64,000 bases of DNA from JABAAE01 sp036336715 (GCA_036336715.1 JAYZFP010000150.1:1-64000), one strand, 5' to 3'; positions 25,982 through 35,417 are shown, counted from the stretch's first letter. Notes: a model not told the origin generated them from the sequence alone. Translations and numbers: made by a program.

Positions 25982-26902
25982 TCAGTCAAAAACGGCAGAC
26001 ACGGTTTCGCCATCCGCCCGGTCACAAAGTCTTCCGTAAACCACATCATCGATATGGGTTGGGATCGGCTGAACGCTCCCGTCACCAATGCAAAAATTGA
26101 CGATCGTCGGATGGAAACTGCCGAACACGGTCCACGTCTGGGGAGGAACCGGATATTTGTTTTTTGCCATGTCGAATAACGGACCACCTACCCGCATCGA
26201 TCCACCGGGTTCATCCCCGTTATACATGCATCCGTCTCCGTGTCCCCCGGGCTCATTGAGGTGCTGGACATTCAGTGCTTTTTCACCGACGAAAAGAGTG
26301 TTCGAGAGACCATCCCTGATATTGGCGAAACGGTATCGGCCACGGTATTTCTGCAGCACACCGTCAACGACCGGGTTGTCTTTTGGGAAACCGGAATTGA
26401 AGACCCCGTTGGCTTCGCTATTGAAACCAAAGTTGATGTTGTAGCCATCGGTACCAAAAACGCTTCCGGCATTCCCCGCGTAGTCACCGCAAGCGCCGAC
26501 CGGTTTGTCACCCACTTCAAACGTACTGATGTCCAAAGCGGGGCGGCGGGCCGGGCAGGTAAAAACCGGTACGGCCACCTTGAGAGCATCAGGATTCTGC
26601 TGGGCATAGGGCAAACGCCAGTCCAGCTTTTCTTCCAGGTTGTCGAGCTCGATAAAGGGCATGATCAGGACATGCCACGTCAGAAAACCATCGGCGGGAC
26701 GGGAGGGAGGAATGAAGCGACGTGTGTCGTGAAAGTTGTGAATGGCTAGGCCAATCTGCTTCAGGTTATTGGAGCATTGGGTCCGTCGGGCAGAGGCTCT
26801 GGCAGCCTGAACCGCTGGCAACAGCAAGCCGGCCAGGATTCCAATGATGGCGATAACAACTAGCAACTCCACCAACGTGAAGGCGTGACGACGATTTTTC
26901 AT
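25982..26902 (-). CDS. DUF1559 protein with type IV pilin-like N-terminus (pseudopilin-like)
   Basis: The protein has about 306 residues. It begins with a prepilin-type sequence: a short basic leader, then F-T-L-V-E-L-L-V-V-I-A-I-I-G-I-L-A-G and a helix with P-A-V-Q-A-A-R-A-S-A-R-R. The DUF1559 domain follows, and the family's closing motif H-x9-D-G is present in F-H-P-T-I-V-N-F-C-I-G-D-G. Such proteins are greatly expanded in Planctomycetota and their function is unknown. ATGs at 26902 and 26920 are both open; I use 26902, which gives the shorter leader M-K-N-R-R-H-A-F-T. It lies 31 bp ahead of a glycosyltransferase run on the same strand. Confidence 0.92.
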   Translation of the reverse strand: MKNRRHAFTLVELLVVIAIIGILAGLLLPAVQAARASARRTQCSNNLKQIGLAIHNFHDTRRFIPPSRPADGFLTWHVLIMPFIELDNLEEKLDWRLPYAQQNPDALKVAVPVFTCPARRPALDISTFEVGDKPVGACGDYAGNAGSVFGTDGYNINFGFNSEANGVFNSGFPKDNPVVDGVLQKYRGRYRFANIRDGLSNTLFVGEKALNVQHLNEPGGHGDGCMYNGDEPGGSMRVGGPLFDMAKNKYPVPPQTWTVFGSFHPTIVNFCIGDGSVQPIPTHIDDVVYGRLCDRADGETVSAVFD

Positions 26903-27088
26903 GCTCGGAACCATCTGCAATTGAATTCCTGGATACCCGGGCGGGAATGAAAGAACGAATCCGCGGCTGCCCCGACGGCAGAATTCACGACTTCAGACTA
27001 GTTTTTCAGCCCCGTTTGTACAAGCTTCCACCAAACCTAGGACACGGTTGCGAAACGAGCAAACGGGTGACCGGAATACCCGTTCCGT

Positions 27089-28489
27089 TCACCACGATTT
27101 TTCGGAAAAAAGGGCCCTCAGTTTTCGACGAAGCGCCGGGTATTGAGTTCCTTTGCCAAAACGTTTTCTGACAAATTCGATCCCTTCTTCGCCCAATTGC
27201 TCGCTTAGGTCCAAATCGAGCCCACTAAACAGATCCAACAACTCCGCATCTGTTTCAGCCAGCAGGATACCAGTTCCCGAAGGAGCTTCCCGGTCGTTTC
27301 CCGGTTCCGCAAAGCCCTCGACTCCATGACATGTCGTGACCAGGCCCACCCCATGCGCCAAAGCCTCAAGATTCTTGATTTTCAGGCCGGTTCCGAAGGT
27401 TACGGGGTTCCAGACCACCTGCAATCGGCAGTAAAAATCTTCCAGCGATTCAAGCCGGCCCAGGATTTCCACCCCTTCCAGCGACCGGAACGGTTCCAAC
27501 AATTCGATCCGGTCACAGATGCTTCCCGCCAGAGAGAGCCTCAGCCTCGGATTTCTTTTGAAAAGCTCCGGCCAAAGGTTAAGGATCCTGCGGAGGCAAT
27601 CCTGGTTGGGACGGTTGTCCGATCCCAGGAAACCGACCCGAATACCCGGTTTCGTTGCCCCTTCGGCAAGTCGAGCCTCTCTTCCGGTGATCTGATCCGG
27701 GAGACCCTGTTTGCTCTGGCCTTTGAAATCGCCGAGCATCGGACCTGCCACGTGGTCGGCAGTTTCAGACCGTTCCGGATGCAAGCCCCGGGCGTCCAAA
27801 CCAGAACCCTCCATTTCCATCGCCGTCTCGATAACCCTCGACTCCCCTACCACCGAAACAAAATAATCCCTTTCCGAAGGCTGAATGGCGATCACGAGGT
27901 CAAATTCCCGTAAGGCAGCCTCTTCCTGCTGTCGATCGATATCGAGCCAATGCTCCTCTCCCCGTTGCTGGAAAGCCTGGTTCCGTTTCCAGAGGATGTC
28001 ATGAGAGTCAAGAACCATAACCGTTGATCGGCGCAGCGAATCAGGCAGAGCACGCAAGACCTGCGTTTGATTCAGGTATTCAAAGAGAATAATATCCGGG
28101 TCTGCCAACCGGATCTGCTCCACAATCCGCTGAAGCAGTTCCGGGCTGTACCAATGGTCGATCTGCCGACTTTGCGGTGCCGGACGTTTGGGCAACCAAC
28201 CGAGGGAATTGAGAATCGCGCGAAAACACCAGGACAACCGGCTTGCCCAACCCAGCCGGGGAGGTTGGGAAAGGTCCACTTTTTCGACCGGAAAACCGGC
28301 CACTTCGGCAGGTCCTGCTCCCCCTCCTGTTTCGGTGCACGTCGCGAGAATCGACAGGTCAAATCCAGCCTCCTGATTCTCGGCTGCACCCACTCCTTTC
28401 AGCAGATCCAAAATACGGGCATGCGCACCGGTTGCGTTCTGCCAGAACGGCACATCGGTTACCAGGAGCGTTTTGATTGGTTCAGGCAT
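27089..28489 (-). CDS. Glycosyltransferase, GT4-like (GT-B)
   Basis: This 466-residue protein has a GT-B fold. The acceptor half starts L-L-V-T-D-V-P-F-W-Q-N-A-T-G-A, and the donor half has V-G-F-L-G-S-D-N-R-P-N-Q-D and I-K-N-L-E-A-L-A-H-G-V-G-L-V-T-T, which includes the conserved Glu and the nucleotide-sugar loop. The middle (about 245-300) is a long, poorly conserved linker. It is an inferred surface-glycan sugar transferase. Its neighbours are the Wzm/Wzt-like pair, divergent at 28732, and the pseudopilin 186 bp downstream. Donor and acceptor are unknown. Confidence 0.87.
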   Translation of the reverse strand: MPEPIKTLLVTDVPFWQNATGAHARILDLLKGVGAAENQEAGFDLSILATCTETGGGAGPAEVAGFPVEKVDLSQPPRLGWASRLSWCFRAILNSLGWLPKRPAPQSRQIDHWYSPELLQRIVEQIRLADPDIILFEYLNQTQVLRALPDSLRRSTVMVLDSHDILWKRNQAFQQRGEEHWLDIDRQQEEAALREFDLVIAIQPSERDYFVSVVGESRVIETAMEMEGSGLDARGLHPERSETADHVAGPMLGDFKGQSKQGLPDQITGREARLAEGATKPGIRVGFLGSDNRPNQDCLRRILNLWPELFKRNPRLRLSLAGSICDRIELLEPFRSLEGVEILGRLESLEDFYCRLQVVWNPVTFGTGLKIKNLEALAHGVGLVTTCHGVEGFAEPGNDREAPSGTGILLAETDAELLDLFSGLDLDLSEQLGEEGIEFVRKRFGKGTQYPALRRKLRALFSEKSW

Positions 28490-28731
28490 CGGCCCAGGCC
28501 ATCTGTTCAGGCAACGGTCAGAAACGGTTCGATCATGACGATTTGACGCATCTGACGGATTTTACCCATTTTAAAATCTGAATCGCTTTTCTTTGGCGGC
28601 GAAACCCGCCGGGACGGTGACAACAGATTTTGCGGCAAATCACCGCGTTGATCAGATTAACAAAGAAGTATACTTTTCACTTAACGTTTCTGCGGCAATC
28701 CGTGGCCTGGCCCCGTATCAGCGACAATTCC

Positions 28732-29604
28732 ATGAAACCTGTTCCGGAAACCGTCTATTCTCCAGCATCTCCCCTGCGGGACCCCATTGCGCTGCTGAGA
28801 AAGATACTGCGGGAAAACTGGGAGCGGCGGGAACTCTGCTCGCAACTTTTTTGGCGGAACATCAAGACCCAGTATCGACAGACCATGCTGGGAATCCTCT
28901 GGGTTTTCCTGCCAGCCATCATCTCGGCCCTGATCTGGATCTTCCTGCACTCCTTTCGCGTGATCCGATTTTCTGACGCCGGCGAGATTTCGCAGACAGC
29001 CTACATCCTGCACGTCCTGACCGGCATGTTCCTGTGGCAGAGTTTCGTGGAGGGGTATTCCGCCCCGATCGCTGCTTTTCAGCAAAACCGGAACATGATG
29101 GGCAAAATCAACTTTCCCCGGGAGATGATTATCCTGGTAGCCATCTGTGAAGTGCTGTTCAATGCGGCCGTTCGCTGCCTCATCCTGATTCCCTTTGTTT
29201 TGTTTCTCACCAGCGGCGAGGGAATCTCCGCGAAAACGGCGTTGTTTCCTGTCGTTTTTTCCGCCTTGATCTTTTCGGGAGTGACCGTTGGTTTGCTGCT
29301 GGTTCCGCTGGGCGCGCTTTATCTCGACGTAGGTAAGGTCCTGACCATGATCACTCCAGTCTGGATGATCATGACACCCATTATCTACCCGACCCCCACC
29401 TCTTTCCCGGCCAACCTGCTGGTCTATTGCAATCTTGCCAGCCCCACCCTGATTACCGCCCGGGACTATCTTCTGGGTCAGGCACCCCAGCACGAGGGAA
29501 TTTGCTGGCTTTACGTAACGCTGCTGGTGCCACTGTTTCTGCTCGCGGTTGTCCTGTACCGGATTTCCATCCCCATCCTTTTAGAAAGGTCCGGAAACCA
29601 GTGA
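28732..29604 (+). CDS. ABC-2 type polysaccharide export permease (Wzm-like)
   Basis: This integral membrane protein has about 290 residues and six hydrophobic segments, including L-G-I-L-W-V-F-L-P-A-I-I-S-A-L and the late P-V-W-M-I-M-T-P-I-I-Y-P. The short cytoplasmic N-terminus (R-N-I-K-T-Q-Y-R-Q-T-M-L-G) is the usual TagG/Wzm pattern. It pairs with the ATPase, whose GTG start overlaps its TGA stop by one codon's worth of bases. Together they would export a lipid-linked O-antigen- or teichoic-acid-like polymer to the outer leaflet. I chose the ATG at 28732; the TTG at 28630 is less likely. No clear Shine-Dalgarno. Confidence 0.92.
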   Translation: MKPVPETVYSPASPLRDPIALLRKILRENWERRELCSQLFWRNIKTQYRQTMLGILWVFLPAIISALIWIFLHSFRVIRFSDAGEISQTAYILHVLTGMFLWQSFVEGYSAPIAAFQQNRNMMGKINFPREMIILVAICEVLFNAAVRCLILIPFVLFLTSGEGISAKTALFPVVFSALIFSGVTVGLLLVPLGALYLDVGKVLTMITPVWMIMTPIIYPTPTSFPANLLVYCNLASPTLITARDYLLGQAPQHEGICWLYVTLLVPLFLLAVVLYRISIPILLERSGNQ

Positions 29605-31001
29605 GTCATCCCCACTCTACCGATGAGAAAAAAAATGGTGCGTCCGCACCAGTTGAATCGGTCCAGCCGAATGAGTGCGAGGCCGAAACGGACGACTTCA
29701 AGGTCGTCGAGGTGGAAGGTGTCTCCAAAACCTATTGTCGAAACCTGAGACGCTCCCTCTGGTATGGAGTTCAGGATATTTTCCGCGAACTCACTTTCCA
29801 GGGGTCCTACTCCGGTTCCCTCCGGAAAGAAGAATTTGAAGCGGTCCAGGAGGTATCCTTTGACATGAAACGGGGGGAATGCGTTGCGTTGCTGGGTCCC
29901 AACGGCGCTGGCAAGAGCTCCATGCTGAAAATGATGAACGGAATCCTGCGTCCCAACCAGGGATCCATCCGCATCCGGGGAAGGGTCAGTGCCCTGATTG
30001 AACTGGGAACAGGATTCAACCCGGTGCTTTCCGGTCGGGAGAACGTATTCATCAATTCATCGATCCTCGGATTTTCAAGGGAGGAAACCGAGGAAAAATT
30101 CGACGAGATTCTTGAGTTTTCGGAAATCGGAGAGTTTATCGATTCCCCCGTCCAGAGTTACTCTTCGGGCATGAAGGTCCGTCTTGGATTCGCCGTCGCT
30201 TCCCACCTGGCGCCCGACCTGCTACTGGTCGACGAGGTATTGGCAGTGGGTGACCTGGCTTTCCGTCTCAAGTGCTACGACCACCTGCAAAAACGGGTCG
30301 AAAGCGGGATGTCGGTCATCGTGGTTTCGCACATTGTGGCCATGATGCCCCGGTTCTGCACCCGCGCCATCGTGTTTGACAAGGGCCGAGTCACCTTTGA
30401 TGGTGACATCATGGAAGGCATCGCCGAATACCAGAAAATCCTGGGCATCGAAAAAGCCAAACTCAAGAGAATCAATGAGGATGACTTTTCCAACCCTGAC
30501 CCATTGTCCTCCCCGGAGACCACCGGGGTCGAAGAACCGGAAATCCAGCCTGAAGTCCAGGTGGATCATGCAAAAACTCTTGACCAGAACGGGGTTGAAT
30601 CTGACACATTCTCCACGGGAGACCCAATCACACTGGAAATTGCCATCCGCAGTCAGCGTGACCTGGAACAATGCAAAATGGTGATTTCGCTCGATTCGGC
30701 CAGCTTTGGAATTGTCTCCACAATGGTCTCCGCCCGGAAAGAATTTCTCTTTCCCCTGGGGTCCGTATCGAGAAAGGGACTGAATGTATTTCGCCTGCAC
30801 CTGAAAAAAGTCCCCCTGGTGGATGGAGGATATTCCTTCAATATCTCGATCTACGGGGATGGCAAACTCTCACTTCTCGAGCAGCGGCATGCTCTGGGTG
30901 CCTTTAAAATACTGAACACCAACGACCGGAGAAAAGCCCTGAAAGGGATCCTGACAATCAATCACAGCTGGGAAAACTGTAATGATCGGGAGGAATCCTG
31001 A
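29601..31001 (+). CDS. ABC polysaccharide export ATPase with C-terminal glycan-recognition-type domain (Wzt-like)
   Basis: The protein has about 466 residues. After a polar leader the nucleotide-binding domain has Walker A G-P-N-G-A-G-K-S-S (about 99-107), the signature Y-S-S-G-M-K-V-R-L-G (about 187-196) and Walker B L-L-L-V-D-E-V-L-A-V-G-D (about 207-218) with the switch His at about 244. From about residue 330 there is an additional beta-rich domain of the kind that in O9a-type Wzt reads the polymer end. That suggests recognition of a specific capped glycan. It starts at GTG 29601, overlapping the permease stop (GTGA), with AGAAAGG about 12 bases upstream. Translational coupling is likely. 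Confidence 0.94.
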   Translation: MSHPHSTDEKKNGASAPVESVQPNECEAETDDFKVVEVEGVSKTYCRNLRRSLWYGVQDIFRELTFQGSYSGSLRKEEFEAVQEVSFDMKRGECVALLGPNGAGKSSMLKMMNGILRPNQGSIRIRGRVSALIELGTGFNPVLSGRENVFINSSILGFSREETEEKFDEILEFSEIGEFIDSPVQSYSSGMKVRLGFAVASHLAPDLLLVDEVLAVGDLAFRLKCYDHLQKRVESGMSVIVVSHIVAMMPRFCTRAIVFDKGRVTFDGDIMEGIAEYQKILGIEKAKLKRINEDDFSNPDPLSSPETTGVEEPEIQPEVQVDHAKTLDQNGVESDTFSTGDPITLEIAIRSQRDLEQCKMVISLDSASFGIVSTMVSARKEFLFPLGSVSRKGLNVFRLHLKKVPLVDGGYSFNISIYGDGKLSLLEQRHALGAFKILNTNDRRKALKGILTINHSWENCNDREES

Positions 31002-31095
31002 GACTCAAAAATGCAAAATCAGCCACTTTCGGGGTATGCTGGTTGATCAAATTCACTGATTGCCCATAATAGGGGACCCCTCAAGAAATCCAAAA

Positions 31096-31180
31096 GCGGG
31101 CGTGGCGGAACTGGCAGACGCGCATGGTTGAGGGCCATGTTCCAGTTAATGGAGTGGAGGTTCGAATCCTCTCGCCCGCA
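31096..31180 (+). tRNA. tRNA-Leu (anticodon GAG)
   Basis: This 85-base tRNA has an acceptor stem GCGGGCG (31096) matched by CGCCCGC ending at 31179 with discriminator A. The anticodon stem CATGG/CCATG closes the loop TTGAGGG, giving anticodon GAG (codons CTC, CTT). A long variable arm (TTCCA-GTTAA-TGGA) marks it as a class II tRNA, and the T arm has GGTTCGAATCC. The CCA end is not encoded. It stands alone 94 bp after the Wzt-like gene. Confidence 0.96.
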
Positions 31181-31747
31181 CTTTTCTTTCAGGCAGGCCT
31201 TTCTTTCAGGTGGGCCGTTTCTGACATACGGGGTCGCCGTCGAATTTCCGGCTTCTTCAAACCCCTTCATTCCCTTCCAGGTCACCGGCGGGAAAATTGG
31301 TGCCCGCTCACGAATGGTTGGCTCCTGTTTTGCATTCGGGTTTTATCCACCTGTAAAACGGTAGCGAAAAGCTCCAATCCCGCGGCGGGTCAACATTTCA
31401 GGTTTCCGAAAACGGAAGCGGCGATCACGGGTTCCGATCCACTTTCAGGTTAACCTGCCCCCTGCCCCGCACCCAGCTTCGACCGATCAGACGACGGGTT
31501 ACCCTGGCAGCGAAACCACCACCCGGTGTCCGGTGACAGTGCGAACCTTCGGCCCAGGGCGATCCTTCGGCGCAGGACGTAAGCCGCTCCTCCTTTTGGC
31601 AACCGATCCATTCGGCTCGGTACTATCAGTCCGGCTGCTGATGACTTCCAATGGACGAGAATCCGGAGCCGGTTTCTTTTTTAACGGCCTACAAAATGTT
31701 AATCTGGAGTCCACGCCAACCGGTTGACCCTTTCACGGCTGAACTTC
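31181..31747 (+). other. Intergenic after tRNA-Leu, no gene seen
   Basis: The 567 bp between the tRNA and the universal-stress-like gene hold a near-perfect 17-bp tandem repeat at 31183-31216. No integrase, direct tRNA-end copy or other sign of an integrated element was found. Open frames in this region lack a leader or family. Confidence 0.4.
31183..31216. repeat. 17-bp tandem pair
   Basis: TTTCTTTCAGGCAGGCC is followed at once by TTTCTTTCAGGTGGGCC, which matches it at 15 of 17 positions. It begins directly after the tRNA 3' end. Its origin is unknown. Confidence 0.75.
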
Positions 31748-32608
31748 ATGACCCAGATCGATCAATTTGAAAGTATCTTTCGAGCCGCCAGCAAAAACCA
31801 GTTTGAGTATCAGGACTGGGCGGTTCAAAAGGTTTTGACAATCAGTGACGGAAGCAGGGAACAAACTGCCGCTTTTGAACAACTGGTGCAAAAATTCGTT
31901 TCCAATGCCTTTGAAACTTCACCCATACAGTGGAATTCCTGTTCGGGAGATGATTTTTCTTCTGTTGGGGAACTTGTAGAAAAAGTTGAACAGGAACGGC
32001 CTGACCTGATCTGCAGCCACCGAAATCTCCAGATACCGGCCGATGAATTCCCTTACAGCCTCGGTGTCTATATTGATGTACTCACGCAGGCGACCACATT
32101 TCCAGTAATGCTTTTGCCCCATCGAACCCGAACCGGGGACGGAGTGCCCTGGCATGACGAATCAAAAACGGTAATTGCCATTACCGACCACCTCGATGGG
32201 GATGCGCTGATCGTCAACTCCGCCATCAAGTTGACCTCAGAGGGAGGAACGCTGTTCCTGACACATGTTGAGGATGAAAAATCCTACCTGCGGTTCATGA
32301 ACGTGATCGATAAAATTGCGGAAATCGATTCCGAAACCGCCCATGAAAAGATCCGCAGACGTCTGCTGCTGGAACCCGAGAACTTCGTCGCCTCCTGCCA
32401 GGCCGAAATCGCCCGGGCAGAACTGAATCTGCACGTGGAACCGATTGTCAAAATGGGCAACAGCCTTTCCGACTATCGCGAAATCGTCGATTCCCGCCAG
32501 GTGGACCTGGTGGTAATGCATACCCGTGATGACGACCAGCAGGCAATGCACGGACTTGCTTATCCCTTGACGATAGAACTCCGCGAAACACCGATGCTTC
32601 TCATCTAG
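31748..32608 (+). CDS. Universal stress protein-like, two domains
   Basis: This 286-residue protein is cytoplasmic, with no signal or membrane segment. Its two halves look like universal stress (adenine-nucleotide alpha-hydrolase-like) domains. The second half is clearer, with V-I-A-I-T-D-H-L-D-G-D at its start, T-L-F-L-T-H-V-E-D-E and D-L-V-V-M-H-T-R-D-D-D near the end. The canonical G-x2-G-x9-G(S/T) ATP loop is not obvious, so nucleotide binding is uncertain. It ends 47 bp before the ion-transporter gene, so the two are probably one operon, and a regulatory or stress-sensing link with that transporter is an inference. The ATG at 31748 is chosen over the TTG at 31724. Confidence 0.72.
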   Translation: MTQIDQFESIFRAASKNQFEYQDWAVQKVLTISDGSREQTAAFEQLVQKFVSNAFETSPIQWNSCSGDDFSSVGELVEKVEQERPDLICSHRNLQIPADEFPYSLGVYIDVLTQATTFPVMLLPHRTRTGDGVPWHDESKTVIAITDHLDGDALIVNSAIKLTSEGGTLFLTHVEDEKSYLRFMNVIDKIAEIDSETAHEKIRRRLLLEPENFVASCQAEIARAELNLHVEPIVKMGNSLSDYREIVDSRQVDLVVMHTRDDDQQAMHGLAYPLTIELRETPMLLI

Positions 32609-32655
32609 GGAATTATCCGGCATCACCTCATCCAGGAACACCAACAGGAAACGAA

Positions 32656-34212
32656 ATGAATTTCGGCAGCTCGGTTTTCAACTCCGTGGGTTTGTTTGCA
32701 CACGGACACGACGTACCTACCTCGATCACTGCCCTGTTTGCCGCGCTCCTGGTCGGCTTGATACTCTGCCTTGCATTCGAGGAAAAGCTTCATGCAAAAA
32801 AATCAATCATCGCGGGGGTTTTTGCCATCCTCAGCCTGTTGCTGGGTGCCCTGACCGGAGTACTGTCTTTCGAAAAAATCCTCGTGGGAACAACCGAAGT
32901 CACCCCAAGTGGCGAGGCAGTCGAAGTTGCGGCACTCGAACAACATGGAGAACAGGAAAAGCCAGTCACCGTCAGCCGGGACGACGGAGAGCATCACCTG
33001 TTCCTCGATGGCGAGCAGGTGACCATGCCCGTTTACATCCCGGGAATCGATTGGGGCGTGATTGCCATCATCCTGGGATCCAGCCTGTTCGTCGACGTCG
33101 CCAGCAAATCGGGAATCTTCAGCTGGATCGCCATCAACGTCACCAAGGCTTCCGGGGGCGACCCTGTCAGGCTGCTGTACTTTTACGGCGTGATGACGGT
33201 GGTTTTTTCTGCCGTCCTGAATAACGTAACCGCAATGATTATTGTCGGATCGCTGACCGTGGTTTCGCTTGAGAAGCTGAACAAGCGGGACCTGCTGCTG
33301 GGCTTCCTGCTGGTGGAGGGTTTGTTGACCAATATCGGTGGGCTTTTGACACTGATCAGCAGTGTCCCCAACATCATTGTAGGGACTTCGGCGGGGATCG
33401 GCTTTGTTGACTTTTTTGTCAAGGCCGCCCCCTATGTTGTCGTGGCAACCGTGGTGACGCTGATCATGGGGAGCAGGGTGTTCAACATCCGGGGGCTGAA
33501 GTCCAGGGAGGAAAAAGAGGAAGCCCGCAGGCTGGTCGCCGGCTTCGATGAAAACGACAGCGTCGATTCGCCTTCGTTTTTCTGGTTTTCTTCGATTGTC
33601 CTGGTACTGTTCATCCTCACGATTGCGTTCACATCCGTGATCCCCTACGTGAAGGATCTCGGAATGGGATTTGTGGCGCTGACATTTGCGGCCATCATGC
33701 TGATCCGATTCCGATCCGAGGTCAACCGTTTTTACAGTGCGATCGACTGGGACCTGTTGGGTTTTTTCATGGCGTTATTTGCGACCATCTACGTCCTCGA
33801 GCATGCCCAGGTCCTCGGTGCCATCGGTTCCGGACTGGAATCCGTCCTCCGCAATGTGACCGATGAAAAAGGAGACTGGCTGGATTCAATCACGCTGCTT
33901 GTGGGATCGGCAGGATTCAGCAGTGTCACCGACAACATCCCGCTTGCCGCGATGCTTGCCAAAATCCTGAATGCCCTGGACACCCCAACGTCTTCCACTC
34001 TCTGGTGGTCAGTCATCTTCGGGGCAAACCTGGGAGGAAACATCACTCCGATCGGATCGGCATCCACCCTGGTGGCCATCACCATCATGCACAAACATGG
34101 ACTCAAAATGTCTTTTGGCGGATTTTTCAAGGTAGCCATCCTTTTTGCCGGCATCCAGATCGTGTTGGCAGTCCTGTACGTCCTGTTTGTGATTGCTCCC
34201 GGCTACGTGTAA
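32656..34212 (+). CDS. NhaD/ArsB-type ion transporter (SLC13-like permease)
   Basis: This 518-residue membrane protein has about 11-12 helices. Helices with V-L-N-N-V-T-A-M-I-I-V and S-V-P-N-I-I-V-G-T, and a late S-V-T-D-N-I-P-L-A-A followed by G-A-N-L-G-G-N-I-T-P-I-G-S-A-S, are the internal-repeat signature of the IT superfamily (NhaD sodium/proton antiporters, ArsB, P-protein). Na+/H+ antiport is the most likely activity, though anion transport cannot be excluded. After the first two helices an insertion of about 60 soluble, charged residues (near 77-122) contains His and Glu clusters. It is cotranscribed with the stress-like protein. Confidence 0.85.
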   Translation: MNFGSSVFNSVGLFAHGHDVPTSITALFAALLVGLILCLAFEEKLHAKKSIIAGVFAILSLLLGALTGVLSFEKILVGTTEVTPSGEAVEVAALEQHGEQEKPVTVSRDDGEHHLFLDGEQVTMPVYIPGIDWGVIAIILGSSLFVDVASKSGIFSWIAINVTKASGGDPVRLLYFYGVMTVVFSAVLNNVTAMIIVGSLTVVSLEKLNKRDLLLGFLLVEGLLTNIGGLLTLISSVPNIIVGTSAGIGFVDFFVKAAPYVVVATVVTLIMGSRVFNIRGLKSREEKEEARRLVAGFDENDSVDSPSFFWFSSIVLVLFILTIAFTSVIPYVKDLGMGFVALTFAAIMLIRFRSEVNRFYSAIDWDLLGFFMALFATIYVLEHAQVLGAIGSGLESVLRNVTDEKGDWLDSITLLVGSAGFSSVTDNIPLAAMLAKILNALDTPTSSTLWWSVIFGANLGGNITPIGSASTLVAITIMHKHGLKMSFGGFFKVAILFAGIQIVLAVLYVLFVIAPGYV

Positions 34213-34436
34213 ACTGCCGTCATGAACTCCCGCTTCACCGGCAGGGTTCACCGGGGGAAATCCGGCAAGGGAACCTGCATCTGGTGAGGGAGTTTGCCTT
34301 GAACTTTCCATCCAACCGGATCCTCGGGCTCCTTTTCGAATCACAAGCCGACCAATCGCTAAGGCTGACCGAATCGCATTGCCCGGGAGACCACGTGCCA
34401 AAGAACCGTTTTTGCCAACATCCAATTCCAAGACAG

Positions 34437-35417
34437 ATGCCCCATCCCACTGAATTACGGCCTGCGTTTCTTTTTTTTCTTTTCCCTGTTCTTGCAACCG
34501 GATTTTCATTGATGTGTACAGCGGATGACCCAATTCATGTCATCGTGTGGGACGAGCAGCAACCCAAGCAAAAACAGGCCTATGAAAATTTCCTCGGAAA
34601 CGAGATCGCGGACTACCTGAAAAAACAACAGGGGCTCGTGGTGCGAAGCGTCAGGCTGGACGATGCCGAACAGGGTTTGTCCGAAAGCAACCTCAACAAT
34701 TGTGAGGTCCTGATCTGGTGGGGGCATGTGCGCCAACTGGACGTCTCCGAGGAGACCGGACGCAAAATCGTCGACCGGATCAAGGCCGGGAATCTGAGCC
34801 TGATCGCCCTGCACTCGGCACATTGGTCAACTCCGTTTGTAGAAGCCATGCAGGAGAGAACCCGCATGGATGCCCGGAAACAATTCCCCCAAACCAGTGA
34901 TCAGCGGGTCCAATTTGAATTCATCAAACCTAAAAATCGGTTCATCGTTCCAAAGGCTGATGACCCGCTGACCCCGTCGTTCTACCCGCGAAAATTCCCT
35001 GACGGATCCGTCCGGGTACAGGTCAAATTACCTCTTTGTATTTTTCCAGCCTACCGGGCTGACGGCAAACCAAGCCAGATCCGGACACTGAAACCGGATC
35101 ATCCGATTGCCAGAGGAATTCCGGCATTCTTCACCCTGCCGGGCACCGAAATGTACGACGAACCGTACCATATCCCCGAACCGGACGAGTTGATCTTTGA
35201 AGAGCGCTGGGAGCCCGGTGAATGGTTTCGCAGTGGTTGCGTCTGGAACCTGGGCAAAGGCAAGGTTTTCTATTTCAGGCCAGGGCACGAGACATTTCCC
35301 GTCTTCAAGAACGAGAATGCTCGGCAGATCATCGAGAATGCTGTCCGCTATCTTGCCAGTTGCCAGAGGGAAAAGCAGGCGTCAGATCCACCGGCGGCGC
35401 CCGCTGACCGCCAGTGA
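34437..35417 (+). CDS. ThuA-like secreted protein (trehalose-utilisation family)
   Basis: This 326-residue protein has a signal peptide (hydrophobic F-L-F-F-L-F-P-V-L-A-T-G-F-S-L, likely ending near T-A-D-D). The ThuA fold (class I glutamine-amidotransferase-like) is visible in I-H-V-I-V-W-D-E-Q, then L-I-W-W-G-H and L-I-A-L-H-S-A-H at the nucleophile-elbow position, and H-P-I-A-R-G-I-P with G-T-E-M-Y-D-E-P-Y later. A His rather than the Cys of true amidotransferases sits at the elbow region, as in ThuA proteins. The role in sugar metabolism is known only loosely. It is convergent with the DUF1552 gene. The ATG at 34437 is chosen; the frame runs open further upstream. Confidence 0.85.
   Translation: MPHPTELRPAFLFFLFPVLATGFSLMCTADDPIHVIVWDEQQPKQKQAYENFLGNEIADYLKKQQGLVVRSVRLDDAEQGLSESNLNNCEVLIWWGHVRQLDVSEETGRKIVDRIKAGNLSLIALHSAHWSTPFVEAMQERTRMDARKQFPQTSDQRVQFEFIKPKNRFIVPKADDPLTPSFYPRKFPDGSVRVQVKLPLCIFPAYRADGKPSQIRTLKPDHPIARGIPAFFTLPGTEMYDEPYHIPEPDELIFEERWEPGEWFRSGCVWNLGKGKVFYFRPGHETFPVFKNENARQIIENAVRYLASCQREKQASDPPAAPADRQ

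Noticed and set aside
31096..31747. tRNA-Leu as an integration site
   Set aside because: No copy of the tRNA 3' end, integrase or foreign-looking block was found downstream; only a 17-bp tandem pair.
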